From assembly GCA_945889475.1 (NCBI GenBank), contig CAMDBT010000006.1:1-64000 (forward strand): a stretch of DNA of 64,000 bases, in the 5' to 3' direction. Each line of letters begins with the position of its first letter. The stretch's first letter is position 1. The DNA is from Bifidobacterium breve (GTDB lineage Bacteria > Actinomycetota > Thermoleophilia > Solirubrobacterales > Solirubrobacteraceae). Shown here piece after piece: positions 23,969 to 32,744 of the stretch. A program made the translations under genes and the position numbers. A model generated the notes under the pieces. The model worked only from the letters and a program-made list of their open reading frames with translations, was not told the DNA's origin and ran no database searches.

Positions 23969-24078
23969 CGGCCACCAAGGGTACGTGGCAGCTCCCGTTG
24001 CAGGCCCCGTACCCTCACGAGCGGCGGCGCTATCCTTTCTGAAGTGCAGTCAATTCCAACAGTCCGGGCGGTGACGCT

Positions 24079-25260
24079 GTGAGCCAGTCAGGCGGTGAAC
24101 TGCTGCGCCAGGTCAAGGAGCAGATCACAGAGGTTGACCCGTCCGAAGTAGCGCAGCTGCTCGGTGAGGGTGTCGTCATCGTTGATTGCCGCGAAACTGA
24201 GGAGCTGACGGCAGGCATGCTGCCGGGCGCAGTCCACATTCCCCGCAGCTACCTCGAAACGCGCATCGAGGGCCTCGTCCCCGACCGCTCACAACGGATC
24301 ATTCTTTACTGCGCATCCGGCGTTCGCTCGGCCTTTGGTGCCCACACCTTGATGGCGCAGATGGGCTACGACGACGCCGAGTCGATGGCCGGCGGTTTCA
24401 CTCTCTGGAAGGACCGCGGCTACGAGGTCGAGCTCCCGCGCAGCTTCAGCGCCGAGCAGCGCGAGCGCTACAGCCGCCACCTGCTGGTTCCCGAGGTAGG
24501 TGTTGAAGGGCAGCAGCGGCTGCTCGACGCACGCGTGCTGCTGCTTGGCGCCGGTGGTCTCGGCTCACCAACCGCGCTTTACCTCGCCGCTGCAGGTGTC
24601 GGCACACTCGGAATAGTCGACGACGACGTCGTTGACCTGTCCAACCTTCAGCGCCAGGTGATCCACACGACCGATCGAATTGGAACCGGGAAGGTTGACT
24701 CGGCGACGGAGACGATCAAGGCCCTGAACCCCGACGTCAACGTCGTCGGCTACCCAACGCGGCTAGATGCCTCGAACATCATCGAGATCATTGAAGGCTG
24801 GGACATCATCGTTGATGGCGTCGATAATTTCCCGACCCGTTACCTGCTCAACGACGCCAGCGTGCGGCTCGGCATACCGGTCGTATCGGCGGCGATCCTC
24901 GGCTTTGAGGGCCAGCTGAGCGTCTTTGCGCCCGGCCACGGCCCCTGCTACCGCTGCCTCTTCCGCCAGCCGCCACCGGCCGACATGGCGCCGTCCTGCG
25001 GTGCCAACGGAGTGATCGGCGTACTGCCTGGAACGATGGGGCTGCTGCAGGCGACCGAGGTAATCAAGCTGATCGTCGGCGCCGGTGAGCCGCTAATCGG
25101 CAGGCTCTTGATGTACGACGCGCTAGCGGCGACCTTCACCGAGCTGAAGGTGCGTCAGGATCCGCAGTGCCCAATCTGCTCGCGTGATCCAGCAGAGATC
25201 GCCGACGGCGAGCTCGGCGTCTTCCCTGACTACGAAGCGTTCTGCGCCGCCTCTGGGTAG
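24079..25260 (+). CDS. ThiF/MoeB-type sulfur-carrier adenylyltransferase with N-terminal rhodanese domain (MoeZ-like)
   Basis: Rhodanese loop YCASGVRS; E1-like GAGGLGSPTALYLAAAGVGTLGIVDDDVVDLSNLQRQ; zinc Cys pairs CYRC and CPIC. Confidence 0.93.
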   Translation: MSQSGGELLRQVKEQITEVDPSEVAQLLGEGVVIVDCRETEELTAGMLPGAVHIPRSYLETRIEGLVPDRSQRIILYCASGVRSAFGAHTLMAQMGYDDAESMAGGFTLWKDRGYEVELPRSFSAEQRERYSRHLLVPEVGVEGQQRLLDARVLLLGAGGLGSPTALYLAAAGVGTLGIVDDDVVDLSNLQRQVIHTTDRIGTGKVDSATETIKALNPDVNVVGYPTRLDASNIIEIIEGWDIIVDGVDNFPTRYLLNDASVRLGIPVVSAAILGFEGQLSVFAPGHGPCYRCLFRQPPPADMAPSCGANGVIGVLPGTMGLLQATEVIKLIVGAGEPLIGRLLMYDALAATFTELKVRQDPQCPICSRDPAEIADGELGVFPDYEAFCAASG

Positions 25261-25271
25261 GCTGCCAGCCA

Positions 25272-25565
25272 ATGGCGACAATTCGAATTCCTCCAGTACT
25301 GCGGCCTTCTGTTGGAGGCGAGCGTGAAGTCGAAGCCGACGGCGCAACCGTCGGTGAGGTTCTCGCCAGCCTCGTCGAAGCGCACCCCGCGACGCGGGAG
25401 CAGCTCTTCGGCGACGACGGTGACCTAAACCGCTACGTCAACATTTACCTCAACGATGAGGACGTTCGCGTCCTCAGCGGGCTCGCGACGGCCGTGACTG
25501 AGGCCGATTCGCTAGTGATTCTGCCGGCGATGGCAGGTGGCGCCCGTCCTTCGCTCGGCAGCTGA
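25272..25565 (+). CDS. cysO: MoaD/ThiS-family sulfur carrier protein, CysO-like
   Basis: Ubiquitin-fold carrier ending VILPAMAGGARPSLGS, between the MoeZ-like gene and cysM. Confidence 0.88.
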   Translation: MATIRIPPVLRPSVGGEREVEADGATVGEVLASLVEAHPATREQLFGDDGDLNRYVNIYLNDEDVRVLSGLATAVTEADSLVILPAMAGGARPSLGS

Positions 25566-25588
25566 CTACCAGCTATTCTTTGTCGCGT

Positions 25589-26563
25589 ATGGCCGTTCCG
25601 CCAATTGAACGCCGGCCCTGCGCGGGCCGCTACACCGACCTAGTCGACTCGATTGGGAATACGCCGCTGATCGAGCTGGCGCGCCTTTCGCCGAAGCCAG
25701 GCGTGCGGATCTGGGCCAAGCTGGAGTCGATGAACCCGACCGGCTCGATCAAGGATCGCGTGGCCAAGTCGCTGATCGAGAACGCCGAGGAAAAAGGGCT
25801 GATCTCGCCCGGTCAGACGATCCTCGAACCGACCTCCGGCAACACCGGGATCTCGCTGGCGATGATCTGCGCTCGGAAGGGCTACCCGCTGAAGGTCGTG
25901 ATGCCAGACAACGTCACGCCCGAGCGCACCGAGCTGTTGAAGATGTACGGCGCTGAGATCGTCTACTCGCCTGGCAATCAGGGATCAAACGGCGCCGTCG
26001 CGATGGCGCTCGAGATGGCTGCCGATGACGCTTCGTATTACATGCCTTACCAGTACGGAAACGAGGCCAACCCGCGCGCTCACTACGAGGGAACAGCGGT
26101 CGAGATTCTCGACGAGCTCGACGGCAACGTTGACGCCTTCGTAGCCGGGCTCGGCACCGGCGGAACGCTGATGGGGGTTGCGCGGCGCTTCAAGGAGGAG
26201 CTCGGAGATCGCGTCACGATCGTCGCCGCCGAGCCGATGCAGGGTGAGCCGGTTCAAGGCCTTCGCTCGCTCGACGATGGCTTCATCCCGCCGATCATCG
26301 ACCTCTCGCTGCTCGACCGCAAGATCTTCGTGACCAACCGCGACGCCGTCGTCTGGACTCGTCGGCTGCTCGACGAGGAGGGGCTCTTCGCCGGAGTCTC
26401 ATCGGGAGCGATCGCCCGTGTGGCGGTCAGGATTGCGAACGAGATGGACGAAGGCAACGTCGTCTTTATCGTCTGCGACGACGGCTGGAAGTACCTTTCA
26501 AGCGGGCTCTACACGCTGCCGGTCGACGAGGTAGAAAACCTCGAGTCGACCGTCTGGTGGTAG
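25589..26563 (+). CDS. cysM: Cysteine synthase, CysM type (O-phosphoserine/CysO-dependent candidate)
   Basis: DSIGNTPLIEL, NPTGSIKDR, EPTSGNTGISLA; neighbours cysO and mec. Track start 25580 (TTG) is possible; ATG 25589 preferred. Confidence 0.93.
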   Translation: MAVPPIERRPCAGRYTDLVDSIGNTPLIELARLSPKPGVRIWAKLESMNPTGSIKDRVAKSLIENAEEKGLISPGQTILEPTSGNTGISLAMICARKGYPLKVVMPDNVTPERTELLKMYGAEIVYSPGNQGSNGAVAMALEMAADDASYYMPYQYGNEANPRAHYEGTAVEILDELDGNVDAFVAGLGTGGTLMGVARRFKEELGDRVTIVAAEPMQGEPVQGLRSLDDGFIPPIIDLSLLDRKIFVTNRDAVVWTRRLLDEEGLFAGVSSGAIARVAVRIANEMDEGNVVFIVCDDGWKYLSSGLYTLPVDEVENLESTVWW

Positions 26564-26604
26564 CAGGCTTCCCTTTTCACTGATCGAAGTCGTAGACTAG
26601 GAAT

Positions 26605-26802
26605 ATGCCAAGTATTGGACCTATGGAACTGATCATCGTCTTGGTGATCGCGCTGATCGTTCTCGGACCGAAGAAGCTGCCCGAGGTTGGCCGCTCCGTC
26701 GGTAAGGGAATGCGCGAATTCAAGGACTCGATCTCCGGTGAAAGTAAGGCTGACGCTGCTGCCGCTGAGATCGATGAGAAGCCGGTCATCAAGAGCGACT
26801 GA
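26605..26802 (+). CDS. tatA: Twin-arginine translocase subunit TatA/E
   Basis: MPSIGPMELIIVLVIALIVLGPKKLPEVGRSVGKGMREFK. Confidence 0.94.
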   Translation: MPSIGPMELIIVLVIALIVLGPKKLPEVGRSVGKGMREFKDSISGESKADAAAAEIDEKPVIKSD

Positions 26803-26839
26803 TCAGCGCCGATCTATGGCTCGCTAGGCTCGGGCGACG

Positions 26840-27238
26840 ATGATCATCGCGCCCGCGCTGCTTGAGCAGCTTGTCGCTCACTGCCGCCGCGAAGCGCCGA
26901 ACGAGTGCTGTGGTCTTGTTGCGCTGGAGCAAGGCCGCGCCGTCGCCGTTCACGAGCTTGAGAACCTCGCCGCCAGTCCGCTGCGCTTCGAGGTCGATGG
27001 GGTCAAGCTGGCGCCGCTGCTGTTTGAGATTGAAGCGGCCGGCCAACAGGCTGCGATCTACCACTCGCACACCCATTCGGAGCCTTACCCGTCGCAGACC
27101 GACGTCAACTTTGCGCGCTGGTGGCCTGGCTACGAATGGTTGATTATCGGCCTCGAGGACGAAGCTGAGCCGATCACGCGTTGCTTCGTGATCGGCGACG
27201 ACGGCCTGATCGAAGAGCGGGACGTTGAGGTTGGTTGA
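26840..27238 (+). CDS. mec: JAMM/Mov34 metallopeptidase (Mec family)
   Basis: EAPNECCGLVALEQG and IYHSHTHSEPYPSQTD JAMM metal site; next to cysO/cysM. Confidence 0.9.
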   Translation: MIIAPALLEQLVAHCRREAPNECCGLVALEQGRAVAVHELENLAASPLRFEVDGVKLAPLLFEIEAAGQQAAIYHSHTHSEPYPSQTDVNFARWWPGYEWLIIGLEDEAEPITRCFVIGDDGLIEERDVEVG

Positions 27239-27626
27239 GCGCCGCGCTTCGGCTCGCGAGCAGCTGCGCGAGCGGGCGCGCAAGATCGATCCGCGTTACA
27301 CCGAGGGGCAGCTATGTGTTGTCGCCAGCGGCCGAAATCAGAGTGAGGCCGAGCTGATCGCCAACCTGTTGTTGGAGCAGGGGGTGCCGAGCGTCACGCG
27401 CCGTTCGCCCGGCGCTGATGTGCCCGACATGTTGGCAGCAGGGCGTCGCGACCTGCTCGTTGCGGAGTCAGCGCTGCCGCTTGCGCGCGAGATCCTGCTG
27501 CAGTCCGAGATCGTTGATGATCGCGAGCCGTACCGGCCTTCGCCGCTGAAGCTTCTTGTGGGCCTTCTGGCCGCTGTTTTCGTCGTCGGAGTGGTGATAG
27601 CGGTCGCTGTGATGATCGGCGCCTAG
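27225..27626 (+). CDS. DUF2007-like protein with C-terminal TM
   Basis: GRNQSEAELIANLLLEQGVPSVTRRSPGADVPDMLAAGRRDLLVAESALPLAREIL; C-terminal hydrophobic helix; overlaps mec. Confidence 0.7.
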   Translation: MRLVERRASAREQLRERARKIDPRYTEGQLCVVASGRNQSEAELIANLLLEQGVPSVTRRSPGADVPDMLAAGRRDLLVAESALPLAREILLQSEIVDDREPYRPSPLKLLVGLLAAVFVVGVVIAVAVMIGA

Positions 27627-27633
27627 ACAGGCT

Positions 27634-28383
27634 CTAAACGCCGCCGAGTCGGGCGAGGTGTGCTCGCCAGACTCCTTCGCTATCGGCAAACGAGCGGCCG
27701 GGGAAGTTGCGCGCAATCAGCGCGCGCTGATCGCCCGGCGCCTCGGTTGCTAGGCGAATCGCGGCCTGCTCGCCCGATTCGCTGGCAATCAGATCGAAGA
27801 CCGTGCCGCCCAGCAGCTGAGCGTCGCGCAGCGTCGGCGGGAAGCTCGGTCGGTTCTGCTCGCGCAGACGACTGGCGATCGCCGGGCGCGCGTGTGCAGT
27901 CTGGCCAGAGAACCACTGCCCGGCGCCGGCGGCGAGCCAAGCCCAGTTCGCTGCCTGCAGCCATGAGCGCGGAGTGAAGGGAGGCGGCAGGCCCGGATTG
28001 CTGAGGCCAGCAACGAGCTGGGCATAAAGTGCGGCCGGCGCCAGCATCAGCATCTCCAGCGAGCCGGGGACGCTTGATGCTCGCGCGCTCAGTAGCCGCG
28101 GCGCAAGAACGTGGATCTCGTCGCGGGAGTACCAGCCAGCGACGTAGCGGCGGCTTGCCGGCGCCGTCAGCGCGCGCAGCGCGGCTGCGACCGGCTGGGC
28201 GATCAAGAGCTGCGCGGTATTGGAGTGGACGACGACGGTTACGCCTTGCGGGACGAGCGGGAATACCTCGCTCAGCTGCTCGCGGATTCCCTCCAACAGC
28301 TCCAGCACGCCAGCGGCATCATCGCGATCATCATCGGCGTGGCGCGCGGCGAAGTTGGGTGATTGGGTCTCAGTCCAAGCCAT
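27634..28383 (-). CDS. Hypothetical protein
   Basis: 249-aa ORF ending just after a convergent gene; peptidase-MA-like general layout but no HExxH seen. Confidence 0.65.
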   Translation of the reverse strand: MAWTETQSPNFAARHADDDRDDAAGVLELLEGIREQLSEVFPLVPQGVTVVVHSNTAQLLIAQPVAAALRALTAPASRRYVAGWYSRDEIHVLAPRLLSARASSVPGSLEMLMLAPAALYAQLVAGLSNPGLPPPFTPRSWLQAANWAWLAAGAGQWFSGQTAHARPAIASRLREQNRPSFPPTLRDAQLLGGTVFDLIASESGEQAAIRLATEAPGDQRALIARNFPGRSFADSEGVWRAHLARLGGV

Positions 28384-28442
28384 CTTTAGGCGGCGCGCCG
28401 CATGCGGGCACTCCGGCAGCCGACTCTATGGCGTCGGTCGGT

Positions 28443-29066
28443 CTAAGCGAGCGAGACGAGGCGGCGACCGGAGACGATTGATTCGATCTCGTCCTTCACG
28501 CGGCCGAACTCGAGCTCCGAGAGGACCGGCGTTCCTTCGAACGGAAGCTCCCGCGTGATCTCAAGCCACTGGCGGCTGAAGTCGTGCTCAGGACGGACGC
28601 GGATCGTTACCGGCCGAGGGATTCGATGCGTACGCAGCAGAGTTACCTGGAGTGGCGTGCCACGACGCCAGCCGAACCGCTTCTGGGCGTAGTCCGTGGT
28701 CCAGATGTAGAACGGTGAGAGCTCGCTGATCACGCGCTGGTTGGTGACCGTGTACTCGCCGGCGACCTCGGCCCAGGCACGTACGCGAACGCGGTCCGGC
28801 TGTGCAATCCCGCCGGGCTGGGTCAGCGAGCTGATCGCCGGGTCGCCATCGGGCCAGACGCCTTCCTCAAGCGCGCGGCGCAGTTCAGGGACGTGGGCGC
28901 CACGAACGACATCGTTGCTGGCGTACTCAAAGGTTGGGAAAAGGAAGAAACGATCGTGCTCGAGCGGGCCTTCTTCGGCTTCGTCACCGCTGCGGAAGAT
29001 CAGCAGCTGCTCGCCCTCCGACAGTGCGCGAACTGTAACGGCCCACTCTTTGATTGCGATTGGCAT
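28443..29066 (-). CDS. DUF1802-like protein
   Basis: MPIAIKEWAVTVRALSEGEQLLIFRSGDEAEEGPLEHDRFFLFPTFEYA; internal Met start at 29066. Confidence 0.75.
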   Translation of the reverse strand: MPIAIKEWAVTVRALSEGEQLLIFRSGDEAEEGPLEHDRFFLFPTFEYASNDVVRGAHVPELRRALEEGVWPDGDPAISSLTQPGGIAQPDRVRVRAWAEVAGEYTVTNQRVISELSPFYIWTTDYAQKRFGWRRGTPLQVTLLRTHRIPRPVTIRVRPEHDFSRQWLEITRELPFEGTPVLSELEFGRVKDEIESIVSGRRLVSLA

Positions 29067-29382
29067 CTTCAGATATCGAGCGAAAACGCTGGTTTTCAGG
29101 CACAATTGCCTTGAAATCGCGTAATTCGTTGCCTGAAGTGTCGCAAATTCCAGCGCGAATCGCAAATTTCCCTGCTAATTACAGGGTTTTCGGCACTTTC
29201 GCGGAGTCACCCCGAGGCGAAAACCCCGTATTTACAAGCTTTTTCCGGTCAGGCACGGGCGACTGCGCGCCCGCACATAGTCGTTGTGTGCGCGATCACA
29301 CACAGCCGCCGCCGGTCGGCGGGCGCTGCGGCGAAGCTGGTTCTGATCGATCGCGCCGCTGGTACGAAGCTGGAGCAGGCGC

Positions 29383-29799
29383 TCAAGCGGCTGGAGCGAG
29401 CTTCGCCTCTTCAGTCACCGCGAGGTGCTGGTGTGAGGGGCAGTAGCCGTTGGGGTTGTTCGGGAGGCGACGGCAGCAGCTGCCACGGCGAGTCGTTGCG
29501 CGGCACTGGAGGCGATTACCGAAGATGTCGCGGCCATTGGTTGTCAGTTGAGCGATTGCCCCGTCTGCGGCGGCCACGTAGTCGCGCACGACGGCCCAGA
29601 CGTGAGCCTGAGCCTGGATTGGAAAATGAACGCGAATCTCGCGGAACAGGCTGCGGGCCGGCGCGGCGAAGTAGTGACGGTCGGTGGCGAGCCGCTCGAT
29701 TGCCTGTTCGCTTGCGCGCACCACTGCCTCGTGACCTTCACGTCCTGTGACGATCTCGGCGGCTAGTTCGCGGTAGATACCTCTGCTCACTTGATACAT
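29383..29799 (-). CDS. Hypothetical protein with C-terminal Cys/His cluster
   Basis: MYQVSRGIYRELAAEIVTG... CRATTRRGSCCRRLPNNPNGYCPSHQHL. Confidence 0.65.
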   Translation of the reverse strand: MYQVSRGIYRELAAEIVTGREGHEAVVRASEQAIERLATDRHYFAAPARSLFREIRVHFPIQAQAHVWAVVRDYVAAADGAIAQLTTNGRDIFGNRLQCRATTRRGSCCRRLPNNPNGYCPSHQHLAVTEEAKLAPAA

Positions 29800-29960
29800 G
29801 TGGAGTTCCAGCTCCTAGTTCGGGTTAGGTTGCGGTCCTTCGCATTGACCCCCGGCTCCGCGTGATTAGCTACACGCAGGAGACGAGTATTCGACCTCCA
29901 TGTGAAGGTTGAAACACCCGCTCTATGTAGTTCGTGTTAAGGCGACGAACGCGGCACTCA

Positions 29961-31409
29961 TTACTGCCAGTGCTCAAAAGCCGACTCTGAGCCTTGAAGC
30001 ACCGCGTGCATTGAGTCAAGAGCGGGATCGAGCGCCGGGAAGTCGCTGCGCCAGTGTGAGCCGCGGCTCTCTTCGCGCGTCAGTGCGCAGCGAGCGACGA
30101 GCGCTGCCAGAGGGTACGGATCGTCGAGCAACCGCTCAAGTCCGGCCCGGTCACGAACTAGACCTGCGCTTCGCCACATCGCTTCACGTGTCGCCTGCGA
30201 CGGAAGCTCGAGCGGCAGGCTGGCTGGCGGCTCGCCGCCGGCTGTGGCCGGTTCGTCGAGTGCCGCTCGCGCCGCCCGGGCGCCGAAGACGATGCATTCA
30301 GAGAGCGAGTTGGAGGCCAGACGATTGGCGCCGTGTAGCCCGCTGCAGGCGCTCTCGCCGACCACGTACAGCCCGCCGACCGTGGTCGCGCCATCGAGGT
30401 CGCAGACGACGCCGCCCATCATGTAGTGGGCGGCTGGCGCGACCGGGATCAGATCGCTGCGCGGATCGAGCCCCGACTGGCGCAGCGTCTCGTCGATACT
30501 CGGAAAGCGGCCAGCATCAACGGAGCGCATGTCGAGGCTGACGGAATCCACCGAGTCTGTTTCGATCTGCGTCCAGATTGCGCGTGCGACCTCGTCGCGC
30601 GGTGCCAGCTCATCGACGAACCGCTCGCCATCAGGCCCGAGCAGCGTTGCTCCTTCGCCGCGGATCGCCTCGCTGATCAGGAAGCCCTCGCGGCCAGGCA
30701 CGCCGACGACTGCCGTCGGGTGGAACTGAACGAATTCGAGATCGGCGACCGCAGCCCCGGCGCCGCGGGCCAGCATGATGCCGATCCCTACCGAGCCTGG
30801 AGGGTTGGTTGTGCGCTGCCAGAGCGCGGCTGCGCCGCCGGTCGCGATCACCGTTGCGCGCGCCCGTACCGCGAGCCCGTCCTCACAGATCACGCCGACG
30901 ACCCGGCCATCCTCGGTCCAGAGGTTGCTGGCGCGCCTTCCTTCGAGGATCGTCACGCGCCGTTCGCGCACCAACGCCGCCGAGAGCTGGCGCGCCAGGC
31001 GCCGCCCGGTGGAGCTGCCGCCAGCATGGACGATCCGCCGGCGCGAGTGGCCTCCCTCAAGGCCGAGCGCGAGGTCGCCGCCGCTGTCGGCGTCGAAGCG
31101 GATTCGGATCCGCTGAAGGTCGGCGATCATCTGTGGCGCTTCATTGACGAGGATCTCGGCCGCGGCGTGGCGAACGAGACCGCGGCCAGCACGCTCGGTG
31201 TCGGCCAGGTGCAGCTGCGGGGAATCATCTTCACCGAGCGCTGCCGCAAGTCCGCCTTGTGCCCAGTAGCTGGCGGTTTGGGCCAACGGTGTGGCGCTGA
31301 TCACTGTCACGCTGGCGCCAAGGCCAGCTGCGGTCAGCGCCGAGTAGAGCCCCGCGGCGCCGGCGCCAACGACAACCAGCTCTGTTTCGATCCGCTCGCG
31401 CCCCGACAT
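29961..31409 (-). CDS. nadB: L-aspartate oxidase
   Basis: ELVVVGAGAAGLYSALTAA, YWAQGGLAAALGEDDS, MMGGVVCDLDGATTVGGLYVVGESACSGLHGANRLASNSLSECIVFG. Upstream Met at 31454 also possible. Confidence 0.95.
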   Translation of the reverse strand: MSGRERIETELVVVGAGAAGLYSALTAAGLGASVTVISATPLAQTASYWAQGGLAAALGEDDSPQLHLADTERAGRGLVRHAAAEILVNEAPQMIADLQRIRIRFDADSGGDLALGLEGGHSRRRIVHAGGSSTGRRLARQLSAALVRERRVTILEGRRASNLWTEDGRVVGVICEDGLAVRARATVIATGGAAALWQRTTNPPGSVGIGIMLARGAGAAVADLEFVQFHPTAVVGVPGREGFLISEAIRGEGATLLGPDGERFVDELAPRDEVARAIWTQIETDSVDSVSLDMRSVDAGRFPSIDETLRQSGLDPRSDLIPVAPAAHYMMGGVVCDLDGATTVGGLYVVGESACSGLHGANRLASNSLSECIVFGARAARAALDEPATAGGEPPASLPLELPSQATREAMWRSAGLVRDRAGLERLLDDPYPLAALVARCALTREESRGSHWRSDFPALDPALDSMHAVLQGSESAFEHWQ

Positions 31410-31598
31410 CTCTGAGGTACCGTACCCGCCGCTGAAAGGATCGATCTTCCGCAACGACGCTTCGCTCGCCCACGAGGCTGGGGCGCAGCCGGAATCGGTC
31501 AGCCGGATCGTCGCGATCGAGCGTCAGCCGAGCTCCGCGCTGGCGGATGAGATAGCGGCGCCGCTGTTGGCCCGTCCGGCATTGGCCGCTGCGGCGCC

Positions 31599-31970
31599 TT
31601 AGGGGGCTGGAGTCGTCGTTACGACGGTGGGAGGCGCCGGAGTTGTCTCTGTGGCGGTGGTTGGGGCCGGGGTTACGCCCGGAGCGAGCGCTTCACCAGG
31701 CTGGACGGTGATCGTCCGCGTCGATGTCCGCGTTGGCGGTGGGTCATCGTCGGTGACGGCGACAAAGGCGCCGACGAGTACGCCGAGCGTGACGGCGAGG
31801 ACGGCGGCCACCGCGTAGATCGGGCGGCGCCATCGCGGAGCTGGCGCGATAACGGTGCGCGCCGGGTCGCCGCAATTGAGGCACCAATCCTGCTGCGCGT
31901 GGAGCCACTCGCCGCAGTGCGGGCAGGGCAGCGAGCCATAGGCCCACTGGGGGTTGGCGGCCGCAGCCAT
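31599..31970 (-). CDS. Zinc-ribbon, single-TM, Thr/Pro-rich protein
   Basis: CPHCGEWLHAQQDWCLNCGDPAR, TM helix, Thr/Pro tail. Confidence 0.7.
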   Translation of the reverse strand: MAAAANPQWAYGSLPCPHCGEWLHAQQDWCLNCGDPARTVIAPAPRWRRPIYAVAAVLAVTLGVLVGAFVAVTDDDPPPTRTSTRTITVQPGEALAPGVTPAPTTATETTPAPPTVVTTTPAP

Positions 31971-31976
31971 TTTAGG

Positions 31977-32744
31977 TCAGGCCGGAGGGCCCGAGCCCGG
32001 CTGTGTGTTGTACGGGTCGTTGACCAGCGCGGGCGACTGCTGGCCGACGTCGTAGACGCTGTTGGCACCAACCGCGCCCATCCCTGCGACCGATCGCGGG
32101 CCGCCGAAGGCAAGTCCGCAGCGGGGGCAGAAGTGGGCATCGCTGCCGTGCAGGGTGCCGCAGCGCGCGCAGGCGCTTACGCCGGGGATAAAAAGCTCGA
32201 CGTAAGGCGTTTGCAGTTGCAGCACCTCTTCGAGTACTCGAATTTCGCGATCCAGCGTCTCAATCGCGAGCACCTTTCCTTCCACTAACGCAGCGTCGCC
32301 ACGCTCGAAGCGATGCTGGTCGAACACGAGTCCGCCGAGGTCGCGGTAGCCGAGCTCACGGACCTGCTTCAAGTAGCGAAGGCGGCGGCGGAGGCGCCCA
32401 CGCTCGCGGAAGCCTGGGCGCTCGGGCGCGGCCTGTACCGGTGGCGTGGCGGCGGCGGTCTCAGCGATGACAACCGCATCTCCCTCGGCCGCGGTGATCG
32501 GCTCGCTGGGCTGGGCCGGCGGCGGCTGTTCGAGCGGCGGCGGCGGCGGCGGGAACTGCTCACCCGCGGTCGCCGAGCCGGGGGAAAGAATTATTGTCGG
32601 CGGGTCGCTCTGTGGCGGCGAGGGCGGCAGAATCACGGTCGCGTCGGGCATCGTCGCCGATCCCTCAGCAGCGCCCTGTTGAGCCTCTGGCGGAGAGCCC
32701 TCCTGGCTCGACTTTCGGCGGAAGATGCGGTCGCTCAGTCCCAT
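31977..32744 (-). CDS. Hypothetical protein with C-terminal zinc ribbon
   Basis: Pro-rich N-terminal half; CARCGTLHGSDAHFCPRCGLAFG. Confidence 0.7.
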   Translation of the reverse strand: MGLSDRIFRRKSSQEGSPPEAQQGAAEGSATMPDATVILPPSPPQSDPPTIILSPGSATAGEQFPPPPPPLEQPPPAQPSEPITAAEGDAVVIAETAAATPPVQAAPERPGFRERGRLRRRLRYLKQVRELGYRDLGGLVFDQHRFERGDAALVEGKVLAIETLDREIRVLEEVLQLQTPYVELFIPGVSACARCGTLHGSDAHFCPRCGLAFGGPRSVAGMGAVGANSVYDVGQQSPALVNDPYNTQPGSGPPA

